Assembly: GCF_000149955.1 (NCBI RefSeq)
Contig: NC_030993.1
Span: 2,844,650 to 2,908,649 of the forward strand
Source: Fusarium oxysporum f. sp. lycopersici 4287
Taxonomy: Eukaryota > Ascomycota > Sordariomycetes > Hypocreales > Nectriaceae
Direction: 5' to 3'
DNA: 64,000 nt
The notes beneath the pieces are model-generated. The model did not search any database. It was given only the letters and a program-made list of their open reading frames with translations, and was not told the origin of the DNA. Positions 1-11,397 of the stretch are shown here, piece by piece; position 1 is the first letter of the stretch; each line of letters starts with the position of its first letter. The position numbers were made by a program, and so were the translations under genes.

Positions 1-1791
1 GATTATGTTGTGATAGTGGAGCATGAGATGTTGATCCAGCCAAGTCGGCAACTAGAATAGCCATCGTCGAGGACTAGCGTCACTGTACTTTGCGGAGCTG
101 GGTTTGATCACTCCGCGAGGGTAAAGGCTGAATGCAGCATAAGCAATTCTTCTAGGACGCTCACCCAGTTGTTGTCGTCGAAGTTCAGTATGCGTGGTCC
201 GGCTAGCCAAGGTCTGAATGCATGTTTGTGCCCAGGGTGGCAGACACAGCCGCAGGCTCACTCTTCACCCACTTGATCTATACCAGAACATATTCATGCC
301 CCTCCATCATCCGTATCGTCATCGTTGTCTCAATGGCATCATTATACCGACTGCTAGCCCTGTGATGAAAAGCCGTGGCGACAGGTCCGAATTGTTTATT
401 ATCCTCGACTAAGAGGAGATACGCTTGGGGACAATTCGACAGCGGGACAAGAGACAAAGTGCTCCAATATAATAGAATTGTGAGCGCTTCCTTCTCACAG
501 TCAGGTGATGCATGAGAAACTCTTCTGCGATTTCCTGTAAGCATTGTCAGTTCTGAAGGCATACGTAACGAAATCAACGACCTACTGCGCCAGTACAAGG
601 CCAGGCACCAGATTGAATGCCAATGTAATGAATATAGACTCGCACGGAAAGTTCCATTGCCTGACTGTAAACATATATGATTATATGCTCTAAAGTAATA
701 TATATAAGTCAAGAGGATGATAATAGCTCAAGGAAAGAAAGAAGTGGGAGGATGGAGGTGGGAAGACATGAGATATATATACTTCAGGACGGCACCTGGA
801 GGAATCAGTGGGAGTGTCATGTCCTTCCGAAAATTGTGTTAAATCGTTGTCAAGTTGAAATCCTTGTTTCTCTTTTGCCCAATGGGAAACATATCCCAAA
901 CGATAAAGGGCTTCTTCCTTCGCCTGTTCCATTTGTTGTACGAAGCAATACAATTGATCATTTGCTCTGCCAACACCAACATCTCAGTGACATCAGCGTC
1001 AGTAGACGCAGTATATATCACACCCACTAATCCCATGTTATACCCAATCAAGTTTCTTGTCTGTGACGTTGCCTAAGTAAAGCTCGTGGATTAACATGAG
1101 TGACAGCGTGCCAAAAGCGTCTTCGTTTGCCAATCTCACTCAGCCAGGAAACATAACAGTTACACAAACACCAAAGCAAGAAAAACGTAAGCCCGCACAC
1201 TATATCACATCTTTGCCACAAATACGCAATTTTATGGCTACACACATGGTCTGATGCAGCAACTTGAACATGCACTCGCTCTGCAACCTGTGTCACCAGC
1301 AAATGCCACAAGCATCATCAACAGACCCCTGGCCACCACTTACAAACATTAAATCAGTCCGGCAAGGTAACACCAGCATTGTGATCAATGATGCCAAAGC
1401 ATGTGGCTTCGACACAAGTCCTGTGTCTCAAGTTTTCCTTTTAAACAGTTGTTACACCTCACTTCAAATCAAGTCACATTTCACAGCCTCAGGGTTGACT
1501 AGGTGAATTCCATCTTTTTGCAACAAATAACATGGCCCCAACAACCATGCTCCGATAAAAACATGCTCTTGTACCTTCTTCGCTTCCCTCTAACCACCCA
1601 ATGAATAATCCCCCCTCATCACTTTTACGAGCCTTTAACCCCTCCCAAGTGACAATCGTGATTCCAGGACAAGGAAACGAATCGTAAATAATCACATTAC
1701 TGCCACACTTGTACGGTATGTCTAAGACCGAGACAAAGCTTTCGATACATCATGATCCTTTCAACGCCCGCTTTGCTTCTGTTGTTCATCT
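1..1791. other. Gene-free left edge
   Basis: No open frame here has a convincing start, splice pattern or recognisable protein; the longest frame, about 144 codons on the minus strand near 278-712, has no familiar motif. The last few hundred bases must hold the 3' untranslated region of the minus-strand SEC21 gene. Otherwise I see nothing. Confidence 0.5.
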
Positions 1792-4762
1792 CTAAGCGAC
1801 CGACGCGATGACTAGCGCAGCCACATTCTCCTCTTCGCTTCGCACCGTGATCTTTGTCGTGACACCGGTTTTTGATGAGTAAGCCATCCGTACGTTGGCA
1901 ACCACCCGACCTCCACCAACTGTCTTGCCGAGAAGCTTGAGAGTGTGGGTGGTCTGGTTGACGGGCACATCGGTGCCCTCGAGAGGCTGGAGCGACAAAG
2001 CCTTTGTAAGTTGCTCTGTAGCGTCTGTGAAATTGTTAGTGCCATCTCTTTCATGAACTCAGTATTCGACTTACCCGCAATGCTCTCCATACCACTCAAT
2101 TGGAGGGTTTCTGTGACCTCCTCTCCAGAAGCGCCAACCTGCTCCCAGATGTGGCTGAAGTTGCCAGCGAATGTGGGGATCACGTAGTCACTGCCAGCAA
2201 GGTCGAACTCGGCCACCTCGTACTCATCATCGTAGCCGGAATCCTCGGGCTCGCCTGTTGAGGGGTCGATCTCCTTACTGGTGAACTTGAGGACGTTGGA
2301 GAAGGTGGAGATGGGCAGAGAAGCCTCGCCGCCAACCTTCTTAAAAGCAACATAGACCTTGCCGGGCTCATCAGTTGCAAGCTTCTCAGCTTGGATGATG
2401 AAGACCTCCTCAAGCTCCTCCTCGTCTGCGGGAGTAGCGACAACGGAGACGTTCTCAAGGATAGTGTCGGGCAAAGTGTTCTTAACCTCATATTGGAGGA
2501 CAATGTGCTCCTTGAAGATGTGCTTGACCAGGCTAACAACATACTCGGTCTCAGCCTCAGTAAGCTCGATAACAGGCGAAGACTTGAGGACGCTGCCAAA
2601 CTCCTTCATTTCGGGGATCTCTAGCAGCTCCTGGGCATATCGTTGAGCCTGAGCAGAAGCAGAAGCAACAGCCTCGGCTCCGGTAGGCTTGGTAGGGCCA
2701 ACCTTGGGGGCCTTGAGTGTAGGGGCTGTGGCAATCAGCTTCTTGGATCGGTCCTCAGCGTCGGCTTGCTCCCGAGTAACCACAGGGATCTTGGCAATAT
2801 CGAATGGACTATCGAAAGCGGACTTGTCGTCTGATGTGACGTACAAGACAAGCTGCTGCTCGAAGTAGGGAAGGGAGAACATGTTCTCTGTTCGCGCATT
2901 AGCAGTGATCCACAGTCAGTCGTTAATTCATGCTTACCATTCTTGACGAATCGAGCAGCCATCTCATCGTCCTCCTCATTCATGAGCTTGAGGTTAAGGG
3001 CAGCACGATCACGGACCTCGTCATCGACATCATCCAGGCATCGGGTGAGGAGAACACGAACACTGCTCTTAACCTCAGGGTCCTTCTGTCCAACACCGAA
3101 CTTGGCGAGGGCAGTGACAGCAGCAGCTCGCACAATGGCGTTCTCAAGAACCACTCGGTTGTAAATATATCGGATATACTTGGTAGGCTGAGCGGTCTTG
3201 GGACCTTCAAGACCAATAAGGTGAAGGATTCGGACAGCCAGCTTAGTGAACTCGCAATCCTCGATAAATTCGCATAGGTGGGCGAGCGCATCCTCCTTGG
3301 AATCAGGCACGAACTTGATCAAGTCGAACATACTCTCCACAACAGCCCTCTTGAACTCGTATCCACCCTCATCACGCAGAATACCGCTGAGGAAGGTGAG
3401 CATACCAGCCTGCTTGCTGGGGAACTTGAGGCACAAGGTTCGGATAGCCTCCACAATTGTAATCTTGAACTCATCGGTAATCTCGGACATGAAGGTGGAA
3501 ATCTGCTTCATTAACCTGTCGACACTGGCCTCGTTACCGGTCTTAAGGAGCGTGGTGATAGCGAATGTGGCAATGGATCGGTTGCTGTTGGAGATGAGAA
3601 GCTCGATATCGGGGTTGCAGGCGTTGACGGCGGTAGGCTTGAAACTGGCAAAGTTGTGGAGGATTCGGAGAGCGGCGAACTTGGTAACAGCGCGGGGCGA
3701 GGTGAGGAACAGTTGAAGAACGTGGACAGCTTGCGCTACCTCAGCATCGGTAACATCTCGCATGTCGCAGATAGCCTTAGCAGCTTCAAAGTTGACCATT
3801 TCGCTCTTGTGTCGCAGCCAGCCATCGAGGAGCTGCATCATGGGCTTCCTCAATGAAGCATCCTCCTCAGCGAGCTGTGCAGCAAGTCGAACCAGCATGA
3901 TGATAGCAGCGGGGTTCTTGAGAGCACCAGCAGCACCGAATTGCTGAACCATCTTGACAAGGGCCATTCGGTCGTGCATGCGCATCTGATATAGAAGTCC
4001 AACAGCGTGATATTGCGACATGGTCGAGTGGTTCATGGGAACTTGGCTGCTTGAGGTGGAGAATCCAAGGGAGAAGCCACCGGAGGACTTGCTAGAGGCA
4101 GCCGCCTCTTGGGTCTCGCTCTGCCATCGTCGGACGACATCCTTAGCGATAGGAAGGAGGTGGTAAGAGGAAACGAGAGCGGCAGACGATACGGAGGGGT
4201 TCTTGTCGACAATTGCGGTCTTCATAACTCGTTCGATCGATTGTACAGTCGTGGCCTTTACAGTGTCAGCATCCAGGGGTGTCGGTGTACCTGCCAGCAA
4301 AGCAACCTACATCGATAATACGGCAGAGGGCGCGAATGGCATTGGGTCGGTAGATGGCGTCGGTGCTGCCGCCAGTATCCTTCATAATCGTGCTGGTAAC
4401 CATAATAATATCCTCAGCTGAGTTGGCGAGCTCCTTGATAACAAGGTGGACCATCTGTCGGAGACTGGCATCCTTGTTCTGGAAGAGCTTCGAGATACCG
4501 AAGAAGAGGGTTGTAGCTTCGTTGGTGGGGAACTTCTCTCCCGTGTAGAGAAGAAGAGCGATCTTGGTGAGTAGAATGCGACATCGTCGGGGCTGGATAG
4601 GGGAGCTGTTGAAGAGTCGTGCTGTTTGGACTATTTAGCTTGACTGTGGGGGGGGAATAGGAATAAGGCGATTGTAGGAGACGGACCTTCTTGGAAGACT
4701 TGAGTTCGGTCAACCTTGACCAGCCCGAGGTCGGCGTCTTCGTCCTTCTTGCCGTAACTCAT
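1792..4762 (-). CDS. SEC21: Coatomer subunit gamma (COPI, Sec21)
   Basis: This is the gamma subunit of the COPI coat, which drives retrograde Golgi-to-ER vesicle traffic. The model gives 913 residues, the family's usual size. It opens with MSYGKKDEDADLGLVKVDR and runs through an adaptin-type HEAT solenoid of about 550 residues (IMLVRLAAQLAEED, AALRILHNFASFKP, EAIRTLCLKFPSKQAGML, RVLLTRCLDDVDDEVRDRA), a short Ala/Pro/Lys linker, and the C-terminal appendage (YEVKNTLPDTILENVSV). Four introns: 4686-4622, 4310-4256, 2937-2888 and 2074-2016; removing them leaves 914 codons in frame. The start at 4762 gives the conserved N-terminus. It diverges from ATP12 across 662 bases. Family membership is very secure; nothing in it is odd. 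Confidence 0.96.
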
Positions 4763-5424
4763 GTTGGGCAACTGGGTTGAGGTGAAAGATTTGGTCGAGG
4801 GAGACTTGAGGTTGCGGTCGAGGCGCTCCTAAGGTAGAATCACCACGTCGCAGTTACGCTTCAGGGATGAGTGGTGCCGCATCACGTGATCTTATCAGCC
4901 CCTTATCGGACGGGGATTCGTGTCAACTTTGGCATTGGTCTTCAGCTTCAAATGTCGACGGTAGGATTTCAATTGCTGAGTCTTCGGTCTTTTACAGTGG
5001 TTAAGCTTTCTCTTATGTCTTTTATCTTCCCATCTCTCATATAATTAGCATTTTCATATGCCATTGTCCCACTGGTATGGCCACTGTCCTAAGGCAAGGT
5101 TGCTGCTGGAGAATGGAGCACAGCAGTTTCAGGTACCCGCAATCTTTCAGATGCTCAATTAAACTTACATTGATACTCTAAAATATCTTAATAGTTTGAA
5201 TAACTACTAGAGACTGTCTAATATATTACGATTATCACATTTACATGTCAAAAAGGAGTTCCTGAGGCCCCTTTCATAGCTCTCACCTTCAGAGAGTGAC
5301 ATCATGTCGACCCTGAATCCACCCACTCCGAACTTCCAGCCAGACCCAATTTTCCGTGTCGCATCTTTAAATCCCCCAGCTTCATTCCCTCAACCTCAAT
5401 CCACGACCAAACTCGTCGCCTAGA
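4763..5424. promoter_or_regulatory. Divergent SEC21/ATP12 promoter with a CACGTG palindrome
   Basis: A 662-base space between two divergent housekeeping genes. At 4881-4890 lies a perfect 10-base palindrome, ATCACGTGAT, about 120 bases upstream of the SEC21 start. CACGTG is the core bound by fungal bHLH regulators such as Cbf1; occupancy here is inferred. No other gene is visible in the space. Confidence 0.5.
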
Positions 5425-6581
5425 ATGAAGTCTGTAACACGAGTACCACTTCGCATTGCGCCTCGGCTCGTCCAGAGCCCGGCCTTTGTCCGTCCAATTC
5501 ACTCGACCGTTGTCAAGGCCGCCAATGTCGCTCCGGTGGTCGGCACCGGCCCGCCACCTGAGCCGCCGATCCAACCCGCCGAAAATGTCCATCAGCGAGT
5601 CGCCAGGCGGAGGAAGCAGGCTGAGATGCTCAAGAATGCTAAGGAGCTTCGAAATGCTAGCTCTGGAAAGGGAGGCGGTGGTTTGAAGAAGCGATTCTGG
5701 AAGGATGTTTCTGTGAAGGAAGTTGACGGTTAGTCGAAATACTTTTACCCCACCATCAAACGGTGTGCTGATGAGATACAGGTGCCCTTCAAGTCTTCCT
5801 CGATACTCGACCGTTGAGACATCCTGTGACAAAGGAGATCGTTCGAATTCCCATCACCAAGCCCGATCTTGCCTCCGCTCTCGCCCTCGAATGGGATCTT
5901 TTGACTTCTGCCCAAGATGCTACAAGACATCATTTGATCCCTCTTACAAGTCTAACGTGCCGAGCTCTTGATATCGCAGCGGCTGATAATACCCCTGGGG
6001 GCGAAATTTCAGAGGTTCGAAATGCCATTGCTACAACATTATTACGATACCTCGATACCGATTCCATTCTCTGCTGGAACCCTCCAGCAGGAGAGCACGA
6101 TCTCAAGAATGATGCTGGAGAGTCGCTACGAGATGTACAGAAGCGCACAGCCGAGGAGATTGTGTCCTTCCTGACAACACATGTTTGGCCAGGCATCACC
6201 ATCAATCCTGTTCTTGACGGCCACTCCATCTTGCCTCAGTCACAGGCACCTGGAGTTCGCGAAATTGTTCAGGGCTGGATCACTGGTCTCGATGCTTTCG
6301 AGATTGCTGGACTTGAGCGTGCCACATTGGCTGGAAAGAGTCTCATTGCTGCTGCACGATTTGTAGTTGAGTGGACTGAGGGCTCAGTCGCAAGGGGTCA
6401 TTTGAACCCTGGCAAGAAGTTTGGTGTTGAAGAAGCCGCTGTTGCCACTAGTCTTGAGGTTGACTGGCAGACCGGACAGTGGGGAGAGGTCGAGGATACC
6501 CATGATGTTAACAAGGAGGATGTGAGAAGACAGCTCGGCAGCGTTACGCTGTTGGTGTCTGGCACAGGTTTGAAGGCATAA
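5425..6581 (+). CDS. ATP12: ATP12, mitochondrial F1-ATPase assembly chaperone
   Basis: Atp12 binds the free F1 alpha subunit in the mitochondrial matrix and is needed to assemble ATP synthase. The 367-residue product begins with an Arg-rich presequence that lacks acidic residues (MKSVTRVPLRIAPRLVQSP), suiting matrix import, followed by a Pro-rich linker. The family core starts at about residue 93 with RFWKDVSVKEVDG and continues with PITKPDLASALALEWD and HLIPLTSLTCRALDI, the conserved ATP12 signatures. One intron, 5729-5781, joins GAC-G to GT in frame and leaves 368 codons. The start at 5425 is the only one giving the presequence. Recognition rests on these motifs and on length; confidence is high. 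Confidence 0.92.
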
Positions 6582-8139
6582 ATAAAATGAGACTGGATAG
6601 ATGGCATGACTTGTAAAATATAACGACCTGTAAATTACCAGCTAGATAAAAAGGTTTTGGAATACCTTAGATTGACTTGATAAAATTTAACATACTGAGG
6701 ATCACCTTTCTTCTGTTCTCACCCTTATGTCACTAACTTTCATCAAGTCGTTAGCTGAAGTCCTCAGTACGCCTGCTCATGGCCCCCATCTGCGCCACAA
6801 GAACGCGCTGCAACATCAAATTACAATGAGGCCGCCGATTAAGAATCGCAGCCGAATGGCTTGCGTATCATTAAGCGCAAACGTCGTTGTACGTGGCTTG
6901 CTCATCATCAATGCAACTGTATAAGTCATGATGTCTTACCCTACATCGGCTTCGCGAACAAGGATTCCACGCCAGGGCTGAGAGCCATCAGCCCAAATAA
7001 AGTGAAACAGACACACCATTGCATTCGGGTAAAACTCTGATTGTCGAGTGGCAGGCTAGGATATGCTTGAGAAATGAGGTGGGAGATCACCGAACGTTAC
7101 TGTAGATAAACTTCCGATCATCTATTTCTTGCAACCATAAGAGTCGGCTTCCGTGAGCTTAATTTCCACAAGTAACAGGGTCAAGCTTGACTGTGTCCAA
7201 TCGCTTCACACGTTTGCATCCAACGTTTCACTTTATGCGACTCAGAATAAGCATGCAACATATCGTATTTCTACCGAGCCTCCCTCTCTCATTCACCAAA
7301 TGCCCGTTGCTGCCGTTCTTTCAACTGTGGCACAAGGCGCAGAGCCAAGGGACGAAATCGCCACGGGCTGAGATCCCTAATCCCAATTGAGCTTCAAATA
7401 CATCATCCACTGCAAAAGGCCGCGCAAGCCGCCTACCCTTCTGAGTTTTTAAGCTGAATGCTAGCCCTCTTACTGCGTCCTTCAACTGGCCAAGACACTA
7501 CAGTGATTGCCGTGTTTCTTGTGATCAGGAAGAAGGCGAGTCTCATTGGGAAATGACCGAAGATCTGCTTGGTTGGGGTTAGCCTGGTTGCTGGGAAGAG
7601 AGGCGGAGTCATGATAAATGAGCCAAGCTGAATGGATCACGCCTGTAACGTGAGACATGGGAGGGCTAGCGAGCCTTGAATTGGCACTCTGATTCAACGT
7701 AAAGAAAGGGCATTGTTCGACAGAGACAAATAATAGCTGTCTCTTGTTAGTTAGAAGAGACTCACTGCGCAGAACACATGCTCTGAATAGAAACACGTTA
7801 CACAACAGAAGCCAACAGAGTCACATTATGCGCAAATTAACGCCCCAAAGCCCAATTATGCAGGTCCAAAACCTCTACGTCAAGGACTTTTCAGCCGTAC
7901 CGTATTGCCCAACGTCTAAGCAAACGCCAAGACCCCCAGCCAAGCGCATCCCGCTAATTCCGTCCCTTGAGATCCTAGCACATCCACCAACCAAGGCACA
8001 GCCCGGGGGTGAGGTAGGCAGGGAAAACGCCACTGGGGGTCCTGGAGTTGTTAGTTTAAAGACGAGGCAGCCTCTCTTCCCCTGGGGGCGTTGTCAGAAA
8101 CCGTTGTAGCCTTTTGCAAACAACACCACAGAAGTCATC
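6582..8139. other. Intergenic, no gene seen
   Basis: About 1.55 kb between two plus-strand genes. It holds the ATP12 3' end and the promoter of the aspartyl protease. Open frames are short, on both strands, and show no family motif. Confidence 0.5.
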
Positions 8140-9792
8140 ATGAGGTGGACCACGATAACTACAGCCGCGGCTCTACTCGGTAGCGTTGACGCCGTTAGCT
8201 TCCCGAGATCAAAGGCCGGTAAAGGTTATCTGTCGATGCACGTTGGTACCGTTGAGCGAAACAAGAACAAGCAGCACGATAAGCGTCAAGACGGTGACGC
8301 TATCGCCGTTCGACTCGAGAACAAAGATTTCTTCTACGCAACAGACAGTATGTCACTGCAGCCTCAATATTAACTACAGTTGTTAATACTCTATAGTTGA
8401 AATCGGTACTCCTCCTCAAAAAGTCACAGTCCTTCTCGATACTGGCTCCAACGAACTCTGGGTAAACCCCGACTGCGAAGAAGCTCAATCTGCTCTTCAA
8501 TACAACCAATGTCTTGACTTTGGACAATACGACCCTCGAAAGTCAAAGACACCACCCATCGGCCCTTTTGGTGGCGAGACACTCAACTATGGCGACGCGT
8601 CCGATTCATCGACGCACACATCAGCGACGATCCGATACTATACAGATCTCATGACATTTGGAGACTCAAAGTTGAGGAATCAGACTTTTGGTGTCTTGGT
8701 TGAGAGCAATGGTATCTCACAGGGTATTCTGGGTCTTGCGCCTGACCTGAGGGCTGGATTTGACGGCGATGAGCCTTATAGCTTATTGCTCACTTCCATG
8801 GCTGATCAGGGACTTATCAACAGCCGTGTGTTCGCGCTTGACCTACGACACTCTGATGATACCGAGGGTGCCCTAATCTACGGCGGTATTGATCGCAGTA
8901 AGTATATTGGCAAGCTGGAGACGCGCCCTATCATTCGCGGCGAGGGTGGTGAGTACCGTCTCGCCGTGGAGTTGGATAGCCTCGGCGTCACTATTAGCGG
9001 TGATACACAGGACATTCGTGTCTCGAGCTCTGACTCCAACGTTATGCTCGACTCTGGAACGACTCTCACCCGCATGCACATGTCGGTCGCGCGACCAATT
9101 CTGGAGGCTCTCGATGCTCAGAACGATGGTGAGGGTTTTTACATGACCGACTGTGAAAACCGCGACCTCGATGGCACGGTTGATTTTGGGTTTGGCGATA
9201 AAATCATTAAAGTTGCCTTCAGCGACTTTATTCTTGAGCTTGGACCTGGAACGTGCTACATTGGTCTTGTACCTACCAGCGACCAGCAGATTCTTGGTGA
9301 CTCTGTTCTGCGAGCCGGATACTTCGTCTTCGATTGGGGATAACGAGGAGGTCCATCTCGCTCAGGCTGCTGATTGTGGTGATGAGGACATCGTTGCTGT
9401 TGGTTCAGGCTCTGACGCTGTGCCCAGTGAGACTGGCAAGTGCAAGAGTTCCGACATCACAGCCACTGGACGTGTAAGTCATGATACCTCGTACTTCTGC
9501 GTGATTAAACTAACGACCTTGATAGGCGGCTACTGCTACAGGCACAGGCGGCTCGTTCCCTACATCTGCTTACACCACTACTTACACCATCACCTCATGT
9601 CCCGACTTCGAACGCGACTGTGCCACAGGCGTCGTGACGACACAGACCTTCAGCGGTCGACCAACCGTCACAGTCACTGCCGGGGCCGGTAGTGGCGGTG
9701 GTGACGATGACAATGCCGCATGGCAGCCTATACCCCTCAGCTGGGTGTTTGCTGTCATTGGCGGTTTTGCTCTCGGAGTTAACTTGCTATAG
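8140..9792 (+). CDS. Yapsin-like GPI-anchored aspartyl protease, frameshifted
   Basis: A pepsin-family (A1) secreted aspartic endopeptidase of the yapsin type, expected at the plasma membrane or wall. It has a signal peptide (MRWTTITTAAALLGSVDA), a propeptide ending near KR at about residues 48-49, the first active-site motif VLLDTGSNELWVN, the second MLDSGTTLTRM, and a C-terminal GPI-type tail: Ser/Gly/Asp-rich segment, then hydrophobic WVFAVIGGFALGVNLL to the stop at 9790-9792. Introns 8348-8396 and 9474-9525; the second has a CTAAC branch. The frame breaks at the GGGG run 9336-9339: as printed it stops at TAA a few bases on (after FVFDWG), while a frame one base shorter continues through the rest of the lobe, the second intron and the GPI tail. 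Allowing for one extra G gives 516 residues. It may be a sequencing error or a real null allele. Confidence 0.85.
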
Positions 9793-10927
9793 TGGGAGAT
9801 ATGGTTGTACATATTTTAATGACATCTCTTGGACATGACGATTGTAATTGATAGACCGCATTTAGGGTATGCATGGCATGAAGCATACGGCGGCGTTTGA
9901 TCTTTGCACCATCTCACTGTGTACTCATAAACTGCGTGACTTGGAAATTGCCTCAGCTGTACTGGGCCTCATCGCGTTTATGCTGTGTTCAGTAGAAAGG
10001 GAGCACAGCATGTTATGGCTTCACGATCGGGAGATACTTTCGGAGAATTTCTTCCCTCGATGTAGACCTTTCGTGCACCCATCGTGTTGGATCAACGTGC
10101 TTTGCTCGTGGTGCCGCAACAGCTGGCAGCCACATCTTGCGCAACGCGGGAGGAAGACTTCGGATATCTCGGGAGACACTCTGTATCCATCAAGAAATGG
10201 CCGTGTCTGTGTAACCACAACCATGGTAGTCTATTGAGTCTTTTCTTGAGAAACATCGGCGCTCTGCTGTAGAATGCGGAATCGCAAAGGTCGATGAATG
10301 GCATCTCTCTTGAAGCTCTCACAAAGGCTGTCGTGCATCGCCAGGGAGGTGGGAGGTTTCTGAGTCAGAGAGTTACATCGTACCCCCAATTCGCAATTCT
10401 AATGGGTGATAGCTCTTGGCGGTGAGCAGAAGACTACAAATCTAACTCGGATCGGATTAAAAGCTGAGAGAATTGTCGATTCAAGTGTGCGAAGTCGTTA
10501 TGGCGAGAAGCAACAGAACCAGGGTGTTGAAGTCAATTTCATCAACACACGAAAAGCAGTATATGATAGTATGCAATCAGTAGCCAGAAATAAGTGTGTA
10601 GTTGCTCTTGATGAGTAATTTCGGTATCTGGACATCATTGTCTCTGCCCTTTTAGGCAATCTGAGTTCATCCTGACTGGTGGACGTCAGCGCGGGTAGAA
10701 ATGTGCAACGGTAAGCTTACTTGAGCTTAATTTGACTTTTGCTTGGAACAGTAGCGATGTAAGTTGTTCATATAGTACAATACAGCTTCATATCTGGCCA
10801 TGGAATCAGTTACAGAGCCAAAAAGAATTATGGTTATACGGTACACTTTCATTGAGGGACAACGCTCCTTATCGAGACGGAGGACGTTGGACATGGCGGA
10901 ACTAGGGCGGAATTCAATGTAAGCCAC

Positions 10928-11257
10928 TTACCGAGGCATCAAGATACGGTCCACTTCCTCTACCCCAATTCCTGCAACGATTAGAAGACATACAGAAGCT
11001 ACTAAGCTCAAAATACCAATACCAAGAAATACTGTCAACCTTAATTTTTTAGTCACATGCACCTCTGCTTCAGCTTTGACCCCAATGTATGATCTACGTA
11101 ACCCTATGGCAACGACCCTATTTCCTCTACCTCGGCTGGCACCGAGGTCTTGAATCGTAGCTAATAGGGCCAAGATTGGTGTATTGCGGAGATAGTGGGA
11201 ATCAAACGGCGCTAAATTGGGTCTTCCCCAGATTTGGAGGAGGCCCCGAAGCGACAA
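10928..11257 (-). other. Possible membrane-protein fragment, doubtful
   Basis: An open frame with one clear hydrophobic helix (LTVFLGIGILSLVASVCLLI) after a basic, polar stretch, ending near a GTAAGT donor-like site at about 10938. No plausible acceptor, upstream exon or complete partner was found: the nearest downstream acceptor would make an intron of only about 30 bases. I do not recognise the family. It could be a relic of a fungal integral membrane protein or simply a chance frame in the ligase promoter. Confidence 0.18.
11130..11147. promoter_or_regulatory. Inverted CCTCGG pair, FarA/FarB-type site
   Basis: CCTCGG at 11130-11135 and its reverse complement CCGAGG at 11142-11147 form an inverted repeat about 250 bases upstream of the acyl-CoA ligase start. 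CCTCGG/CCGAGG is the known core element of the FarA/FarB (Ctf1-type) zinc-cluster regulators that switch on fatty-acid use and peroxisomal genes in filamentous ascomycetes. Function here is inferred from motif, pairing and the neighbouring gene. Confidence 0.5.
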
Positions 11258-11397
11258 GGAGAAGAGAGAAGCAGGGAACCAACTACGTAGTACATATTCA
11301 GCTCCTCATCTTTTTTTCCCTTTCCTTTCCTCTATTCTCCCCATTCTCTCCTCTTCCCTCTAATCTCTGAATACCCTCCCTCTAATCCCTATTCAAG

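Larger units (their letters stand above)
9793..11397. other. Intergenic, mostly empty
   Basis: About 1.6 kb between the protease and the acyl-CoA ligase. It contains one doubtful membrane-protein-like frame (10928-11257, minus) and the CCTCGG pair near 11130, listed separately. A pyrimidine-rich stretch at about 11305-11395, just before the ligase start, looks like its transcription start and leader. Confidence 0.5.
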
